Below are positions 13,581 to 21,172 of a stretch of 21,172 nucleotides of DNA, one piece after another (positions within the stretch are counted from its first letter, which is position 1; each line of letters opens with the position of its first letter). The stretch lies in contig CBDVEQ010000017.1 in assembly GCA_965373045.1 (NCBI GenBank), positions 1-21,172 of the forward strand. Direction: 5' to 3'. The position numbers and the translations under genes are program-made. The notes beneath the pieces are model-generated. The model had not been told where the DNA came from. It was given only the letters and a program-made list of their open reading frames with translations, and searched no databases. Source of the stretch: DAOVDI01 sp965373045. GTDB lineage: Bacteria > Acidobacteriota > Aminicenantia > Aminicenantales > Aminicenantaceae.

Positions 13581-13764
13581 GCCTGGATTATTCACGGGTC
13601 GATATGCACGGCGTGGCGCATGAAGCCGTATTCATATACTGCGAATGCGCCGCAACAAAGCATATCGGCCTGCCCGGAGGGTGAAAAGTGTCGATATAAA
13701 AAAAATCTTCAAATGTTTGTATTGCTGTTTAAGTGTATCGACAATTTTCATGAATAATCCAGGC
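13581..13764. repeat. Copy D of interspersed element, complete, 184 bp, MITE-like
   Basis: Perfect 14-base terminal inverted repeats GCCTGGATTATTCA (13581-13594) and TGAATAATCCAGGC (13751-13764). Inside are further nested palindromes: CGATATGC (13600-13607) with GCATATCG (13660-13667), and GGCGCAT (13615-13621) with ATGCGCC (13645-13651). The centre is more GC-rich than its surroundings. It contains no transposase or other credible gene, so it is a miniature, non-autonomous element. Segments of it recur at 1-58, 6683-6731 and, for the ends, 364-388, 6809-6828 and 12859-12990. Confidence 0.75.
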
Positions 13765-13833
13765 ACAAAATTCAACGGGACATAACAAAAACATAATGAA
13801 TTTATATACATATTGCAATATGTTCTTTTTTGT

Positions 13834-13862
13834 TTGACACAGAAATGTACAAAGTGTAAATT
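13834..13862 (+). promoter_or_regulatory. Predicted promoter of the protease-TPR gene
   Basis: TTGACA (13834-13839), 17-base spacer, TAAATT (13857-13862): perfect -35 and a 4 of 6 -10. The start would be near 13869, leaving a leader of about 30 bases that includes a strong GGAGGT ribosome site (13891-13896). The rest of 13765-13833 is AT-rich with nothing recognised. Confidence 0.5.
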
Positions 13863-13900
13863 TAAATCCTACTAACCTGGATATAAAAGAGGAGGTAAGG

Positions 13901-15736
13901 ATGAGATTAAAAACATGGAGCCTTATCGGCTTAAGTATGATACTTGTTTGTATTCCACTGTCTGGATACATTGCTCAGGATCAAGATACTAATGCTTTAC
14001 TTGAACGGCATAGACAAAGTGTGATCACATTTGTAGCCTTCAACATAGTTAAATCTGAAATTGCAAAAGGTACTGGATTTCTCGTTGACAAGGGCATTCT
14101 TGCGACAAATTATCACCTCCTTTCACAGGCGAACTCAGCCGAAGGAATAAATTACAAAGGGAAAAAAATTAAATTCGAAGGCATTATTTCTATAGACAAA
14201 AATCTTGACCTGGTTTTGGTCAAAGTCAAAAGCAAGGAACCCGCCTTGACTTTAGGGAGTTCTGATGGATTGAAGTATGGACAAGAGATCATCGCTCTTG
14301 GAGGAAACAGATTCGGGGAACTGAAATCCTTTTCAGGAGAAGTCATGCAGATCCTTGAATTTGAGAATTCAAAAAAAGTGATTGATACAACGCTAAGAAT
14401 ACCTGCTAATTCCAGCGGTGGACCCGTTTTTGATTTAGAAGGCAATTTGGTCGGAATTCTTGTCTTTCTGGACTTAAGAAAACATTTTGTTATTCCATCC
14501 GATTACCTTAATCTACTCTCTAAAAGCGGTGCAGTCACCAAGTTCAAAAAACAGACGCCAGTGAATTACCTTGAAACATTCGAAGGCATAAACCTGGCTG
14601 GTAAAGTTTTTGCTGCACTGAAAGATACTGGACGTGCGGAAAAATATCTGAAACAAATAGTAAAACAGAAACCAGGTGATATTGATGTTCAACTACTGCT
14701 GGCCGATGTCTATACCTCCCAGAGAAATTATTCTTCCGCTGTTACTTCATACAAAAAAATCCTCAATATGCAGCCGGAAAGAGATGACATCCAGATTTTC
14801 CTGGGGAATGTTTATTTTAAAAAACGGGATTGGAAAGAAGCTATTACAGCTCTTGAAAAAGCAATTCAAATAAATCCGGATAATAAAACAGTCTATTACA
14901 ATATCGGCAGCGCTTATCAGGAACTTCGTGAAATTCCCAAAGCAATTAAATCTTATGAAGAATTTCTCAACTCGTCACCTCAAGACACTAAAGATACATA
15001 TGCCCGTCTTGGGGAATGTTACCTTGAAGAGGAGAAGTTCACTGAAGCGGCCGCTTCTTTTCAGGAAGCATTAAAATCGGCACCCGAAGATATATCCATC
15101 TATTATAAATTGGCTAAAACACTGCAAAATGGGAAGCAGTACGATAAAGCAGCTGAAACCTATTATCATCTAGCCGAGTTAAGCCCGGAGGACGCAGGTA
15201 CATATTATTATAATGTCGTCATTATGTTGGATCAGGCTAATTTGCCAGAAAAGGCCAGTAAGGCCGCAGCCAAGCTTGCAGCCCTTAAACCTGATGATGC
15301 GGATGCACAGTACAATCTAGGATTCATGCTGGCGAAGTTGAAAAAATATCCCGAGGCTATTGAGGCATTTGAAAAAGCAGTCACTATAAGGCCGGATTTT
15401 GAATATGCCTTGTTGCAGATAGGTTACTGTTACAACCAGCTTAAGAATTATAAACAATCCATTGCAGCCTACGAGAAACTGGTCCAAGTAAACCCGAACA
15501 ACGACAATGGATGGCTGAATATCTCCATCGGATATATGCTTCAAAGAAAATGGGCAAGCGCTATTCCATCTCTCCAAAAAACAATTGAGTTGAAACCAAA
15601 TAGTGGTACTCCTTATTACAACCTGGCTATTTGCTATCTCAATCTGAAGGACGATTACAGTGCACGGGATATATATATGAAACTTAAAAAAATCGATGCC
15701 TCTCTTGCACAACGTTTGTTGAAATATTTTAAGTGA
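13901..15736 (+). CDS. Secreted trypsin-like serine protease with C-terminal TPR array
   Basis: A 611-residue exported protein. A signal peptide (1-25, hydrophobic 8-24) precedes an S1/trypsin-like (HtrA-type) protease domain with His in ATNYHLL (H72), Asp in IDKNLDLVLVKV (D103) and Ser in NSSGGPVFD (S172). The full catalytic triad is present, so it should be active. No PDZ domain follows. From about residue 228 to the end there are around eleven TPR units (for example residues beginning DDIQIFLGNVYF, ADAQYNLGFMLA, GTPYYNLAICYL), which bind protein partners. An excellent GGAGGT ribosome site precedes the ATG. Its stop codon region overlaps the possible GTG of the next gene, so the aminotransferase is probably cotranscribed. 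The natural substrate is unknown. A Cys at 17 lacks a proper lipobox. Confidence 0.88.
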   Translation: MRLKTWSLIGLSMILVCIPLSGYIAQDQDTNALLERHRQSVITFVAFNIVKSEIAKGTGFLVDKGILATNYHLLSQANSAEGINYKGKKIKFEGIISIDKNLDLVLVKVKSKEPALTLGSSDGLKYGQEIIALGGNRFGELKSFSGEVMQILEFENSKKVIDTTLRIPANSSGGPVFDLEGNLVGILVFLDLRKHFVIPSDYLNLLSKSGAVTKFKKQTPVNYLETFEGINLAGKVFAALKDTGRAEKYLKQIVKQKPGDIDVQLLLADVYTSQRNYSSAVTSYKKILNMQPERDDIQIFLGNVYFKKRDWKEAITALEKAIQINPDNKTVYYNIGSAYQELREIPKAIKSYEEFLNSSPQDTKDTYARLGECYLEEEKFTEAAASFQEALKSAPEDISIYYKLAKTLQNGKQYDKAAETYYHLAELSPEDAGTYYYNVVIMLDQANLPEKASKAAAKLAALKPDDADAQYNLGFMLAKLKKYPEAIEAFEKAVTIRPDFEYALLQIGYCYNQLKNYKQSIAAYEKLVQVNPNNDNGWLNISIGYMLQRKWASAIPSLQKTIELKPNSGTPYYNLAICYLNLKDDYSARDIYMKLKKIDASLAQRLLKYFK

Positions 15737-15756
15737 CAAATAACGGTTTGAAGACC

Positions 15757-17157
15757 ATGAATCAAATCGATAAAAACCGGTTATTTAAGGATCTGATCAA
15801 GGATTTTTTACAAAAGAGGAAAAAATCCAAAAAATTCTATCAAAAAGCTGATCTATATCTCGTTCAAGGAGGCTCCCACAATTTGCGTTTGGGAAAACCC
15901 TTTCCCTTTTACGACAGACATGCAAGAGGCGCTCTGGTTACAGATCTGGACGGAAATAAATATATAGATTTTTGGCAGGGCCATTTTGCCAACATTCTTG
16001 GTCACAATCCTCTGTTTATCACAGAAGCACTAAAAGAATATTTCGGGAGCGGACAGGGACTTGTTACCGGGTTCCCGGGCCAGCTCCAGAAGGATTTGGC
16101 CAAACTCATTCTTGAAAGCCTTAATGCGGAAAAGATCAGATTTACAACAAGCGGGACCCTGGCCTCCATGTATTCCATTATGCTTTCAAAATCGTTCACA
16201 AAACGTGAACTGGTCATGAAGGTCGGCGGTGGATGGCACGGAGCGCAGCCATATGCTCTTAAAGGGATTTCCATCTACAGTGATGGCCTGAAACATCTGG
16301 AATCAGCCGGGCTGCCACAAAATAGCGGCTCTTCCATCATCATGACCAAGTTTAATGATGAGAAAGATCTGGAAGCCAAATTCCTGAAACACGGGGATGA
16401 AATCGCATGCTTGATTTTAGAGCCTTTTATAGGTGCAGGCGGGTTTATTTTTGCCGACAGGAACTATCTTGAAAAAACAAGGCAGCTGACTGACCAATAC
16501 GGAGCTGTTCTTATATTTGACGAAGTAATATCCGGATTTCGTTTTGCTCCATCCGCCCTGCAGAACATTTATTCCATAAAACCGGATCTGTCAGTGTTGG
16601 GAAAAACTATCGGAGGAGGGATGCCGGTTAGCGCTGTGGCCGGGCGCGAAGATATAATGCTCCTCTGCAGTCTGAGTACTCCATTGGAGTCTCGGGTAAA
16701 ATTTGAAGGAGGGACTTTCTCTGCCCATCCAGCCTCCATGCTTGCAGGCACTCTTTATTTGCAGTATCTTCAGAACAATGCTGATAAAATCTATTCCCGG
16801 ATCGGGCATATGGGCAATACAGCAAGGCAGGAGATCGAAAAGATATTTCAAACTCGTGGGTTCAATGTAAAATGCAGCGGCCTTGATCAGGAGATCGTTA
16901 AACAGAGTTCTCTGGTCGGAGTTCATTTTCTGAATGAGGGTGTGGACAGGATCATATCACCGGAGCAGGTGTGGAATTCTAATATATGTGATGTCGAGAT
17001 GCGCGAGAATATCTTCAGATTGGCCATGCTTAATGAAGGATACAATATCTTTCATGGATACGGTAGCATCTCCTTTGCTCATACAGAAAAGGATATACGG
17101 TCATCCCTGGAAGCGGTTGAACGCGTCGCCGAACGATTCAAGAAATACAGGTATTGA
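15757..17157 (+). CDS. Class III PLP aminotransferase, glutamate-1-semialdehyde aminomutase-like
   Basis: A 466-residue fold-type I PLP enzyme. It has the HemL-like order: DLDGNKYIDFWQG, TSGTLASM (131-138), GGGWHGAQPYA, LEPFIGAGGF, FDEVISGFRF (D255), and LGKTIGGGMPVSA with the Schiff-base Lys K283, then FEGGTFSAHP. In glutamate-1-semialdehyde aminomutase the usual signature is NSGTEA; here it is TSGTLA, with Glu replaced by Leu. No other haem genes are nearby, so the true substrate is uncertain. The start is ATG 15757 with a weak GAAG four bases upstream. A GTG at 15733 overlapping the previous stop would add eight residues. It likely follows the protease-TPR gene on the same transcript. Confidence 0.85.
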   Translation: MNQIDKNRLFKDLIKDFLQKRKKSKKFYQKADLYLVQGGSHNLRLGKPFPFYDRHARGALVTDLDGNKYIDFWQGHFANILGHNPLFITEALKEYFGSGQGLVTGFPGQLQKDLAKLILESLNAEKIRFTTSGTLASMYSIMLSKSFTKRELVMKVGGGWHGAQPYALKGISIYSDGLKHLESAGLPQNSGSSIIMTKFNDEKDLEAKFLKHGDEIACLILEPFIGAGGFIFADRNYLEKTRQLTDQYGAVLIFDEVISGFRFAPSALQNIYSIKPDLSVLGKTIGGGMPVSAVAGREDIMLLCSLSTPLESRVKFEGGTFSAHPASMLAGTLYLQYLQNNADKIYSRIGHMGNTARQEIEKIFQTRGFNVKCSGLDQEIVKQSSLVGVHFLNEGVDRIISPEQVWNSNICDVEMRENIFRLAMLNEGYNIFHGYGSISFAHTEKDIRSSLEAVERVAERFKKYRY

Positions 17158-17182
17158 CATTCTCAATCTATTCTGCTATTTT
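17154..17182 (+). promoter_or_regulatory. Possible promoter for tRNA-Leu and tig
   Basis: TTGACA (17154-17159, overlapping the aminotransferase stop), 17-base spacer, TATTTT (17177-17182). The -35 is perfect and the -10 matches 4 of 6. The start would be near 17189, about 86 bases before the tRNA. No terminator is seen between the tRNA and tig, so the transcript may continue into the tig-clpP-clpX-lon operon. Confidence 0.4.
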
Positions 17183-17274
17183 TTAATTCCATTTTAGACC
17201 TGCTTTCAAAACCTATCACTTCAAAAATCTATGCAAATGGAAATGTAAATAACCTTGAAATATTCATGCATAAC

Positions 17275-17359
17275 GGGCAGGTGGCGAAATTGGCATACGC
17301 GCTAGACTTAGGATCTAGTTCCTGATGAAGGAGTGCGGGTTCGAATCCCGCTCTGCCCA
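17275..17359 (+). tRNA. tRNA-Leu (anticodon UAG)
   Basis: An 85-base class II tRNA. Acceptor stem GGGCAGG (17275-17281) pairs with TCTGCCC (17352-17358), with discriminator A at 17359. The anticodon stem CTAGA/TCTAG (17302-17306, 17314-17318) holds loop CTTAGGA, anticodon TAG at 17309-17311. A long variable arm follows, then the T arm GCGGGTTCGAATCCCGC. CCA is not encoded. It reads CUA and, by wobble, other CUN leucine codons. It sits between the aminotransferase and tig, 35 bases before the tig start. Confidence 0.96.
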
Positions 17360-17394
17360 TTTCAAACTCGAATAAAGGACAAACTTGTTATAAA

Positions 17395-18654
17395 ATGAAA
17401 ACCCCGCTAAAAGACGTCAGTGAGACAAAAAAAGAGATTGAACTGGAGATTTCTTCAGCAAACGCCTGCAGCGCTCATCAGAAAACTCTTAAGCAATACG
17501 CAAACAGGGCGAAGATCAAGGGATTCCGCAAGGGGAAGGTCCCTGACGATATTATTCTGCGCATGTATCAATCTGAGATCAGGGAAGCAGTCATCAATGC
17601 TCTTGTGCCTGACGCGGTGAATGAAGAGATCAAATCCTATAATTTTAAAACTGCCAGTATACCGCGCATTACTGATCTTCAGTATGATGAAGGGGGTCCG
17701 ATCAAAGTTAAAGCGGAGATCGAGATCTGGCCTGACTTCAAAGTGCCCGATTACAAAAAGATTAAGCTCAAGAAAAAAAAGATCACTGTCACACAGAATG
17801 ATGTCACAGATGCGTTGACCGATATTCAGACCAGGTCAGTTCAATACATTCCCACCGAAGAAAGGGGAGTGGTAGATGGAGATTATGTTGTGGTTGAGAT
17901 CAAGGGACAGGACGTTAAAACAAAAAGATTTCTTCCTACAGAAAAATCTGTTGTTCTGGCCAATCATCCTGATAACGAAAAACAATTGAACGAACATCTT
18001 TTAGGGCTTAGAATCAACGAAGAAACACATTTCACTATTGATTATGAAAAGGATCATACTAATAAGAAACTTGCCGGAAAGACGGTTGATTACAAGGTCA
18101 AAATCCTGTCGATAAAAGAGAAAAAACTTCCTGAGATCAATGATGATTTTGCCAAAGACCTAGGGGAATTTGAGGATATAGAAGACCTGAAAGAAAAAAT
18201 CAAAGGAGAACTTAAAAAAGACAAGGAGGAAACTCAGAAACGGGATCTAGCGGATGAGCTTATTAAAAAGATTTCAGATAATGTCAAGATAACACTGCCA
18301 GATTCCGTGATCGAGCAGGAAGCCATATCCATTATTAAGCGCCAGATGGCAGCTGCACCCAAGAAGGAGCTGAAAGAAGAAGATCTGAAAAAAATGAACG
18401 AGGAAGCCAAAATAAAAGCACAGCAGAATATAAAAAATCACTTGATCCTGACCGAGGTCGCAAAAATGGAAAAACTGGAAGTTTTGGAAAAGGAATATCA
18501 GGATGAACTGAAGAGTATCGCCATGGCCAACCGTGTTACGTATGAGCAGGTTCTGGGCCATATTAACAAAGAAGGTACTAAAAAAGACATAATGGACAAT
18601 CTTCTTATGCGTAAGACGGTTGACTTTTTAATGAATGCGGCTATAATAGAATAG
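17395..18654 (+). CDS. tig: Trigger factor
   Basis: A 419-residue trigger factor, the ribosome-associated chaperone that meets nascent chains at the exit tunnel. The ribosome-binding domain carries the signature GFRKGKVP (43-50). An FKBP-like peptidyl-prolyl isomerase domain lies around 150-240 (ERGVVDGDYVVVEIKG...). The helical C-terminal SurA-like domain (from about 250, LPEINDDFAKDLG onward) completes it. Usual length is 420-450. The nearest ribosome-site candidate (AAAGGA, 17374-17379) is rather far from the ATG. It is followed by clpP after 11 bases; tig-clpP-clpX-lon is a conserved bacterial order. The stop is TAG. Confidence 0.96.
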   Translation: MKTPLKDVSETKKEIELEISSANACSAHQKTLKQYANRAKIKGFRKGKVPDDIILRMYQSEIREAVINALVPDAVNEEIKSYNFKTASIPRITDLQYDEGGPIKVKAEIEIWPDFKVPDYKKIKLKKKKITVTQNDVTDALTDIQTRSVQYIPTEERGVVDGDYVVVEIKGQDVKTKRFLPTEKSVVLANHPDNEKQLNEHLLGLRINEETHFTIDYEKDHTNKKLAGKTVDYKVKILSIKEKKLPEINDDFAKDLGEFEDIEDLKEKIKGELKKDKEETQKRDLADELIKKISDNVKITLPDSVIEQEAISIIKRQMAAAPKKELKEEDLKKMNEEAKIKAQQNIKNHLILTEVAKMEKLEVLEKEYQDELKSIAMANRVTYEQVLGHINKEGTKKDIMDNLLMRKTVDFLMNAAIIE

Positions 18655-18665
18655 AAAATTTCCCA

Positions 18666-19256
18666 ATGACTTCAATCCCTTTTATCGTTGAACAAGAAGG
18701 CAGGAACGAACGCGCTTATGATATATACTCGCGTCTTCTCAAAGATAGGATTATTTTTATAGGATCCGAGATCAATGATGACATAGCCAATGCTGTTATT
18801 GCCCAGCTTTTATTTCTGGAAGCTGACAAATCGGGTAAGGAGATTTCGATCTATATCAATTCGCCAGGTGGAAGCATAACATCCGGATTGGCTATTTACG
18901 ATACAATGCAGTTTATCAATGCAGATATTGCAACTATTTGTGTTGGTCAGGCAGCCAGTATGGCAGCAGTGCTCTTGGCTGCCGGTACAAAAGAAAAACG
19001 GTTTTCTCTCCCGAATTCCCGCATCATCCTTCATCAGCCATTTGGAGGATTTCAAGGACAGGCAACAGATATTGCTATTCAAGCAAAAGAAATATTAAGA
19101 ATGCGAGAAACTATCAATAAGATATTGGCAAAACATACACAACAATCAGTCAAAAAAATCGCCGCAGATGTGGAACGGGATTTTATTATGACCACCAAAG
19201 AAGCTAAAAATTATGGTATCATAGATACTATCATTTCAAGAAGGTCCCGGTCTTAA
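18666..19256 (+). CDS. clpP: ATP-dependent Clp protease proteolytic subunit ClpP
   Basis: A 196-residue ClpP, the serine peptidase that forms the 14-mer degradation chamber. Catalytic triad visible: S98 in GQAASMAA, H123 in ILHQPFGG, D172 in DVERDFIM. The N-terminus (IPFIVEQEGRNERAYDIYSRLLKDRIIF) is typical of the mature protein, with almost no propeptide. No clear Shine-Dalgarno precedes the ATG, so it may depend on coupling to tig 11 bases upstream. It works with ClpX, encoded next. Confidence 0.98.
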   Translation: MTSIPFIVEQEGRNERAYDIYSRLLKDRIIFIGSEINDDIANAVIAQLLFLEADKSGKEISIYINSPGGSITSGLAIYDTMQFINADIATICVGQAASMAAVLLAAGTKEKRFSLPNSRIILHQPFGGFQGQATDIAIQAKEILRMRETINKILAKHTQQSVKKIAADVERDFIMTTKEAKNYGIIDTIISRRSRS

Positions 19257-19312
19257 TTCAGGCTTTTCATCATCTGCTATGCTAAAAAGATGATTATCAA
19301 GTTATTTTGGTT

Positions 19313-20563
19313 ATGAACGAAGAAAAACAAACACAGGTACTTGCAAAATGCAGTTTTTGCGGACGCGGCCAGATGAACGCAAAAAAACTTATCGCAGGTC
19401 CAGATGATATTTATATATGCGGGAACTGTATTGAACTGGCTCATTCTATGATCGACATTGAGAAAGAAAAGGAGGAATCAGTTCTCGAAAAAGCATTTCA
19501 CACTCCTTTTGAGATCAAACGTGCTTTGGATGAATACATCATCGGGCAGGAAACAGCTAAGAAAAAAATTTCCGTTGCCGTTTATAATCACTACAAGCGA
19601 ATCAGTCACAACAACAAGATCGACGATGTAGAGTTGACTAAAAGCAATATCCTCTTGATCGGCCCTTCAGGCACAGGAAAAACATTGATGGCCCAGATAC
19701 TGGCCAAAATACTGGAGGTCCCTTTTGCCATTGCTGATGCCACTTCTTTGACAGAGGCGGGATACGTCGGTGAAGATGTCGAGAATATTGTTCTAAAGCT
19801 GATTCAAGACGCAAATGGAAATGTCGAACGTGCTCAAAGCGGCATCATTTACATCGACGAGATAGATAAGATCAGTCGAAAAACCGATAGCCCTTCTATC
19901 ACAAGGGATGTTTCCGGTGAAGGCGTCCAACAGGCTCTTTTAAAGATCATTGAAGGAACGGTTGCCAATATCCCTCCCAAGGGAGGACGAAAGCATCCCT
20001 ATCAGGAATACATAAAGATCGATACAACAAATATTTTGTTCATCTGCGGCGGTGCCTTTATCGGACTGGATAAAATCATTACACAAAGAATGGGAAAATC
20101 AGCAGTTGGATTCAAACCCCAATTGAACAGAAAAAATCCGGTCTCTCTTGATGAGATCTACAAGCAAATGATCCCTCAGGATCTCATACGATTCGGTCTG
20201 ATCACCGAACTTGTAGGCAGGATCCCGGTGACAGCGTCCTTCTCTGAACTGGAAGTTCAGGATCTGGCGGATATTCTCTCTAAGCCAAAAAACGCACTTA
20301 TCAAACAGTATCAAAAATTGATTGAACTTGAAGGGGTACACCTGGAATTTACAAGGGATGCCCTTATTTCAATTGCAAATAAAGCCATGGATAAAAATCT
20401 GGGAGCCCGGGGCTTGCGCAGCATCGTCGAAGATCTTATGCTCGACCTTATGTTTCATCTTCCTGCGTTAACAAAGCCTTCAAAGATCAGAGTCACAAAA
20501 CGTATGGTTATGAAGAGCGAGATCAATATCGAACATCTGAAAAAATCTACTGGAGCTTTATAA
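19313..20563 (+). CDS. clpX: ATP-dependent Clp protease ATP-binding subunit ClpX
   Basis: A 416-residue ClpX unfoldase. The N-terminal zinc-binding domain has C13/C16 and C36/C39. The AAA+ core has Walker A GPSGTGKT (117-124), the pore loop GYVG (150-153), Walker B IIYIDEID (178-185) and the RKH loop (226-228). The IGF loop that docks on ClpP is represented by the MGKSAVGF segment. The start is ATG 19313; a TTG six bases upstream is unnecessary. No good ribosome site is visible. A 7-bp hairpin (ATCATCT 19269-19275, AGATGAT 19288-19294) stands in the 56-base gap after clpP. Its TAA overlaps the lon ATG by one base. Confidence 0.98.
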   Translation: MNEEKQTQVLAKCSFCGRGQMNAKKLIAGPDDIYICGNCIELAHSMIDIEKEKEESVLEKAFHTPFEIKRALDEYIIGQETAKKKISVAVYNHYKRISHNNKIDDVELTKSNILLIGPSGTGKTLMAQILAKILEVPFAIADATSLTEAGYVGEDVENIVLKLIQDANGNVERAQSGIIYIDEIDKISRKTDSPSITRDVSGEGVQQALLKIIEGTVANIPPKGGRKHPYQEYIKIDTTNILFICGGAFIGLDKIITQRMGKSAVGFKPQLNRKNPVSLDEIYKQMIPQDLIRFGLITELVGRIPVTASFSELEVQDLADILSKPKNALIKQYQKLIELEGVHLEFTRDALISIANKAMDKNLGARGLRSIVEDLMLDLMFHLPALTKPSKIRVTKRMVMKSEINIEHLKKSTGAL

Positions 20564-21172
20564 TGGAAAAAAAAGGAAAATCCGAAATGATCAAAAATAT
20601 CCCTTTGATCCCGCTAAGGGATCTTGTTGTTTTTCCGTCTACGCTTGTTCCATTCATTATTGGTCGAAAATCTTCCATTGAGGCTATCGAAAAAGCCACC
20701 GCCAAAAGTAAAAATATATTTTTATCTGCACAGATGGATCCGTCTTTAGATAACCCTGGAATAAAAGATATTTATTCAGTGGGAGTCATTGCTAAAATAA
20801 TACGGGCCATCCAAATGGATGAAAAGAATATCAAAGTCATTGTAGAAGGCAAATGCAGGGCCAGGATCATTGAATTTATCAGCTCTGCTCCGGTCTATGA
20901 AGTTCTCGTCAAAGAAATTACTGAGAGCGAACATCAGAGTGAAGAAGCCAACGATCTTATGAAACGAATTCTATATCTTTTTGAAGATTATTTGAAATTA
21001 AGCCAGAATGTGAATTTTGAGTCCATCATTCCTGCTTTAAGGGACAATAAACCTGAGCGAATCGCGGATATTATCTCCTCCCACATCTATCTTCCCCTGG
21101 AAGAAAAGCAGAATCTTCTTGAGACATTCAACAGCGTTGAACGTATGCGCCGTCTGAATTTTATTCTTGAGA
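20563..21172 (+). CDS. lon: ATP-dependent protease Lon, N-terminal part (cut by window end)
   Basis: The first 203 residues of a protein running off the window. They match the Lon substrate-binding N domain: NIPLIPLRDLVVFPSTLVPFIIGR near residues 11-34, GVIAKIIRAIQMDEKNIKVIVEG, ARIIEF, and the following helical segment (ERIADIISSHIYLPLEEKQNLLET). AAA+ and protease domains would lie beyond the end. The ATG shares its A with the clpX stop (TAATG), and GGAG (20552-20555) lies seven bases upstream, so it is coupled to clpX. Lon degrades misfolded and regulatory proteins. Confidence 0.93.
   Translation, partial: MEKKGKSEMIKNIPLIPLRDLVVFPSTLVPFIIGRKSSIEAIEKATAKSKNIFLSAQMDPSLDNPGIKDIYSVGVIAKIIRAIQMDEKNIKVIVEGKCRARIIEFISSAPVYEVLVKEITESEHQSEEANDLMKRILYLFEDYLKLSQNVNFESIIPALRDNKPERIADIISSHIYLPLEEKQNLLETFNSVERMRRLNFILE

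Noticed and set aside
13553..13764. CRISPR-like array from the repeated sequences
   Set aside because: Only two exact copies, 161 bases apart, plus inverted ends; no regular spacers and no cas genes.
12859..13764. Insertion sequence with transposase
   Set aside because: The reading frame between the two elements is a DUF2085 membrane protein, not a transposase, and each element is complete by itself.
13901..13975. Lipoprotein signal in the protease-TPR protein
   Set aside because: Cys 17 is inside the hydrophobic core and preceded by Ile-Leu-Val, not by a Gly/Ala/Ser lipobox position.
17309..17311. tRNA with anticodon UAG as an amber suppressor for dnaJ
   Set aside because: Anticodon UAG reads CUA/CUN leucine codons. 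Reading a UAG codon would need anticodon CUA.

Overview
The window reads as a stretch of chromosome from a moderately AT-rich bacterium, probably a diderm with type IV pili (a PilT-type ATPase, a secreted lytic transglycosylase, and no sporulation or Gram-positive surface genes). The phylum cannot be fixed from sequence alone. The mix of housekeeping operons, Ser/Thr kinase, protease-TPR fusion and palindromic intergenic repeats would suit an uncultured lineage near Acidobacteriota/Aminicenantota, but that is a guess. No phage, plasmid, CRISPR or transposase gene is visible.

Layout. 1-462: repeat-rich intergenic DNA ending in a promoter. 463-1272: a MEMO1-family (AmmeMemoRadiSam B) protein. 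1342-6666: a heat-shock operon hrcA-grpE-dnaK-dnaJ followed by a soluble Ser/Thr protein kinase with a C-terminal zinc ribbon. 6667-6959: repeat and promoter DNA. 6960-11422: pilT, alaS (4-nt overlap) and a lytic transglycosylase. 11426-13526 on the minus strand: a lipid/diacylglycerol kinase, a small membrane protein and a DUF2085 membrane protein, with a repeat element between the last two. 13527-13900: a second repeat cluster and a promoter. 13901-17157: a secreted trypsin-like protease with about eleven TPRs, then a HemL-like class III aminotransferase. 17275-17359: tRNA-Leu(UAG). 17395 to the window end: the protein-quality operon tig-clpP-clpX-lon, with lon cut by the window edge.

How the genes work together. 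Much of the window concerns protein folding and turnover: the Hsp70 system, trigger factor, ClpXP and Lon. The most unusual part is the Hsp70 operon. DnaK is 527 residues and stops just after the substrate-binding beta domain, so it lacks the alpha-helical lid. dnaJ, otherwise full length (375 codons), has an in-frame TAG at codon 133, and a well-spaced Shine-Dalgarno precedes an internal ATG downstream. Either the operon is decaying, or it has been rebuilt into a lidless DnaK, a J-domain/G-F protein and a separate DnaJ C-terminal protein, with a kinase alongside.

The second notable feature is a family of short interspersed elements with terminal inverted repeats. Two copies are bounded on both sides (12859-12990 and 13581-13764) and two are partial or interrupted (1-388 and 6683-6828). 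None contains a transposase. Two carry other short palindromes of kinds seen widely in bacterial genomes.
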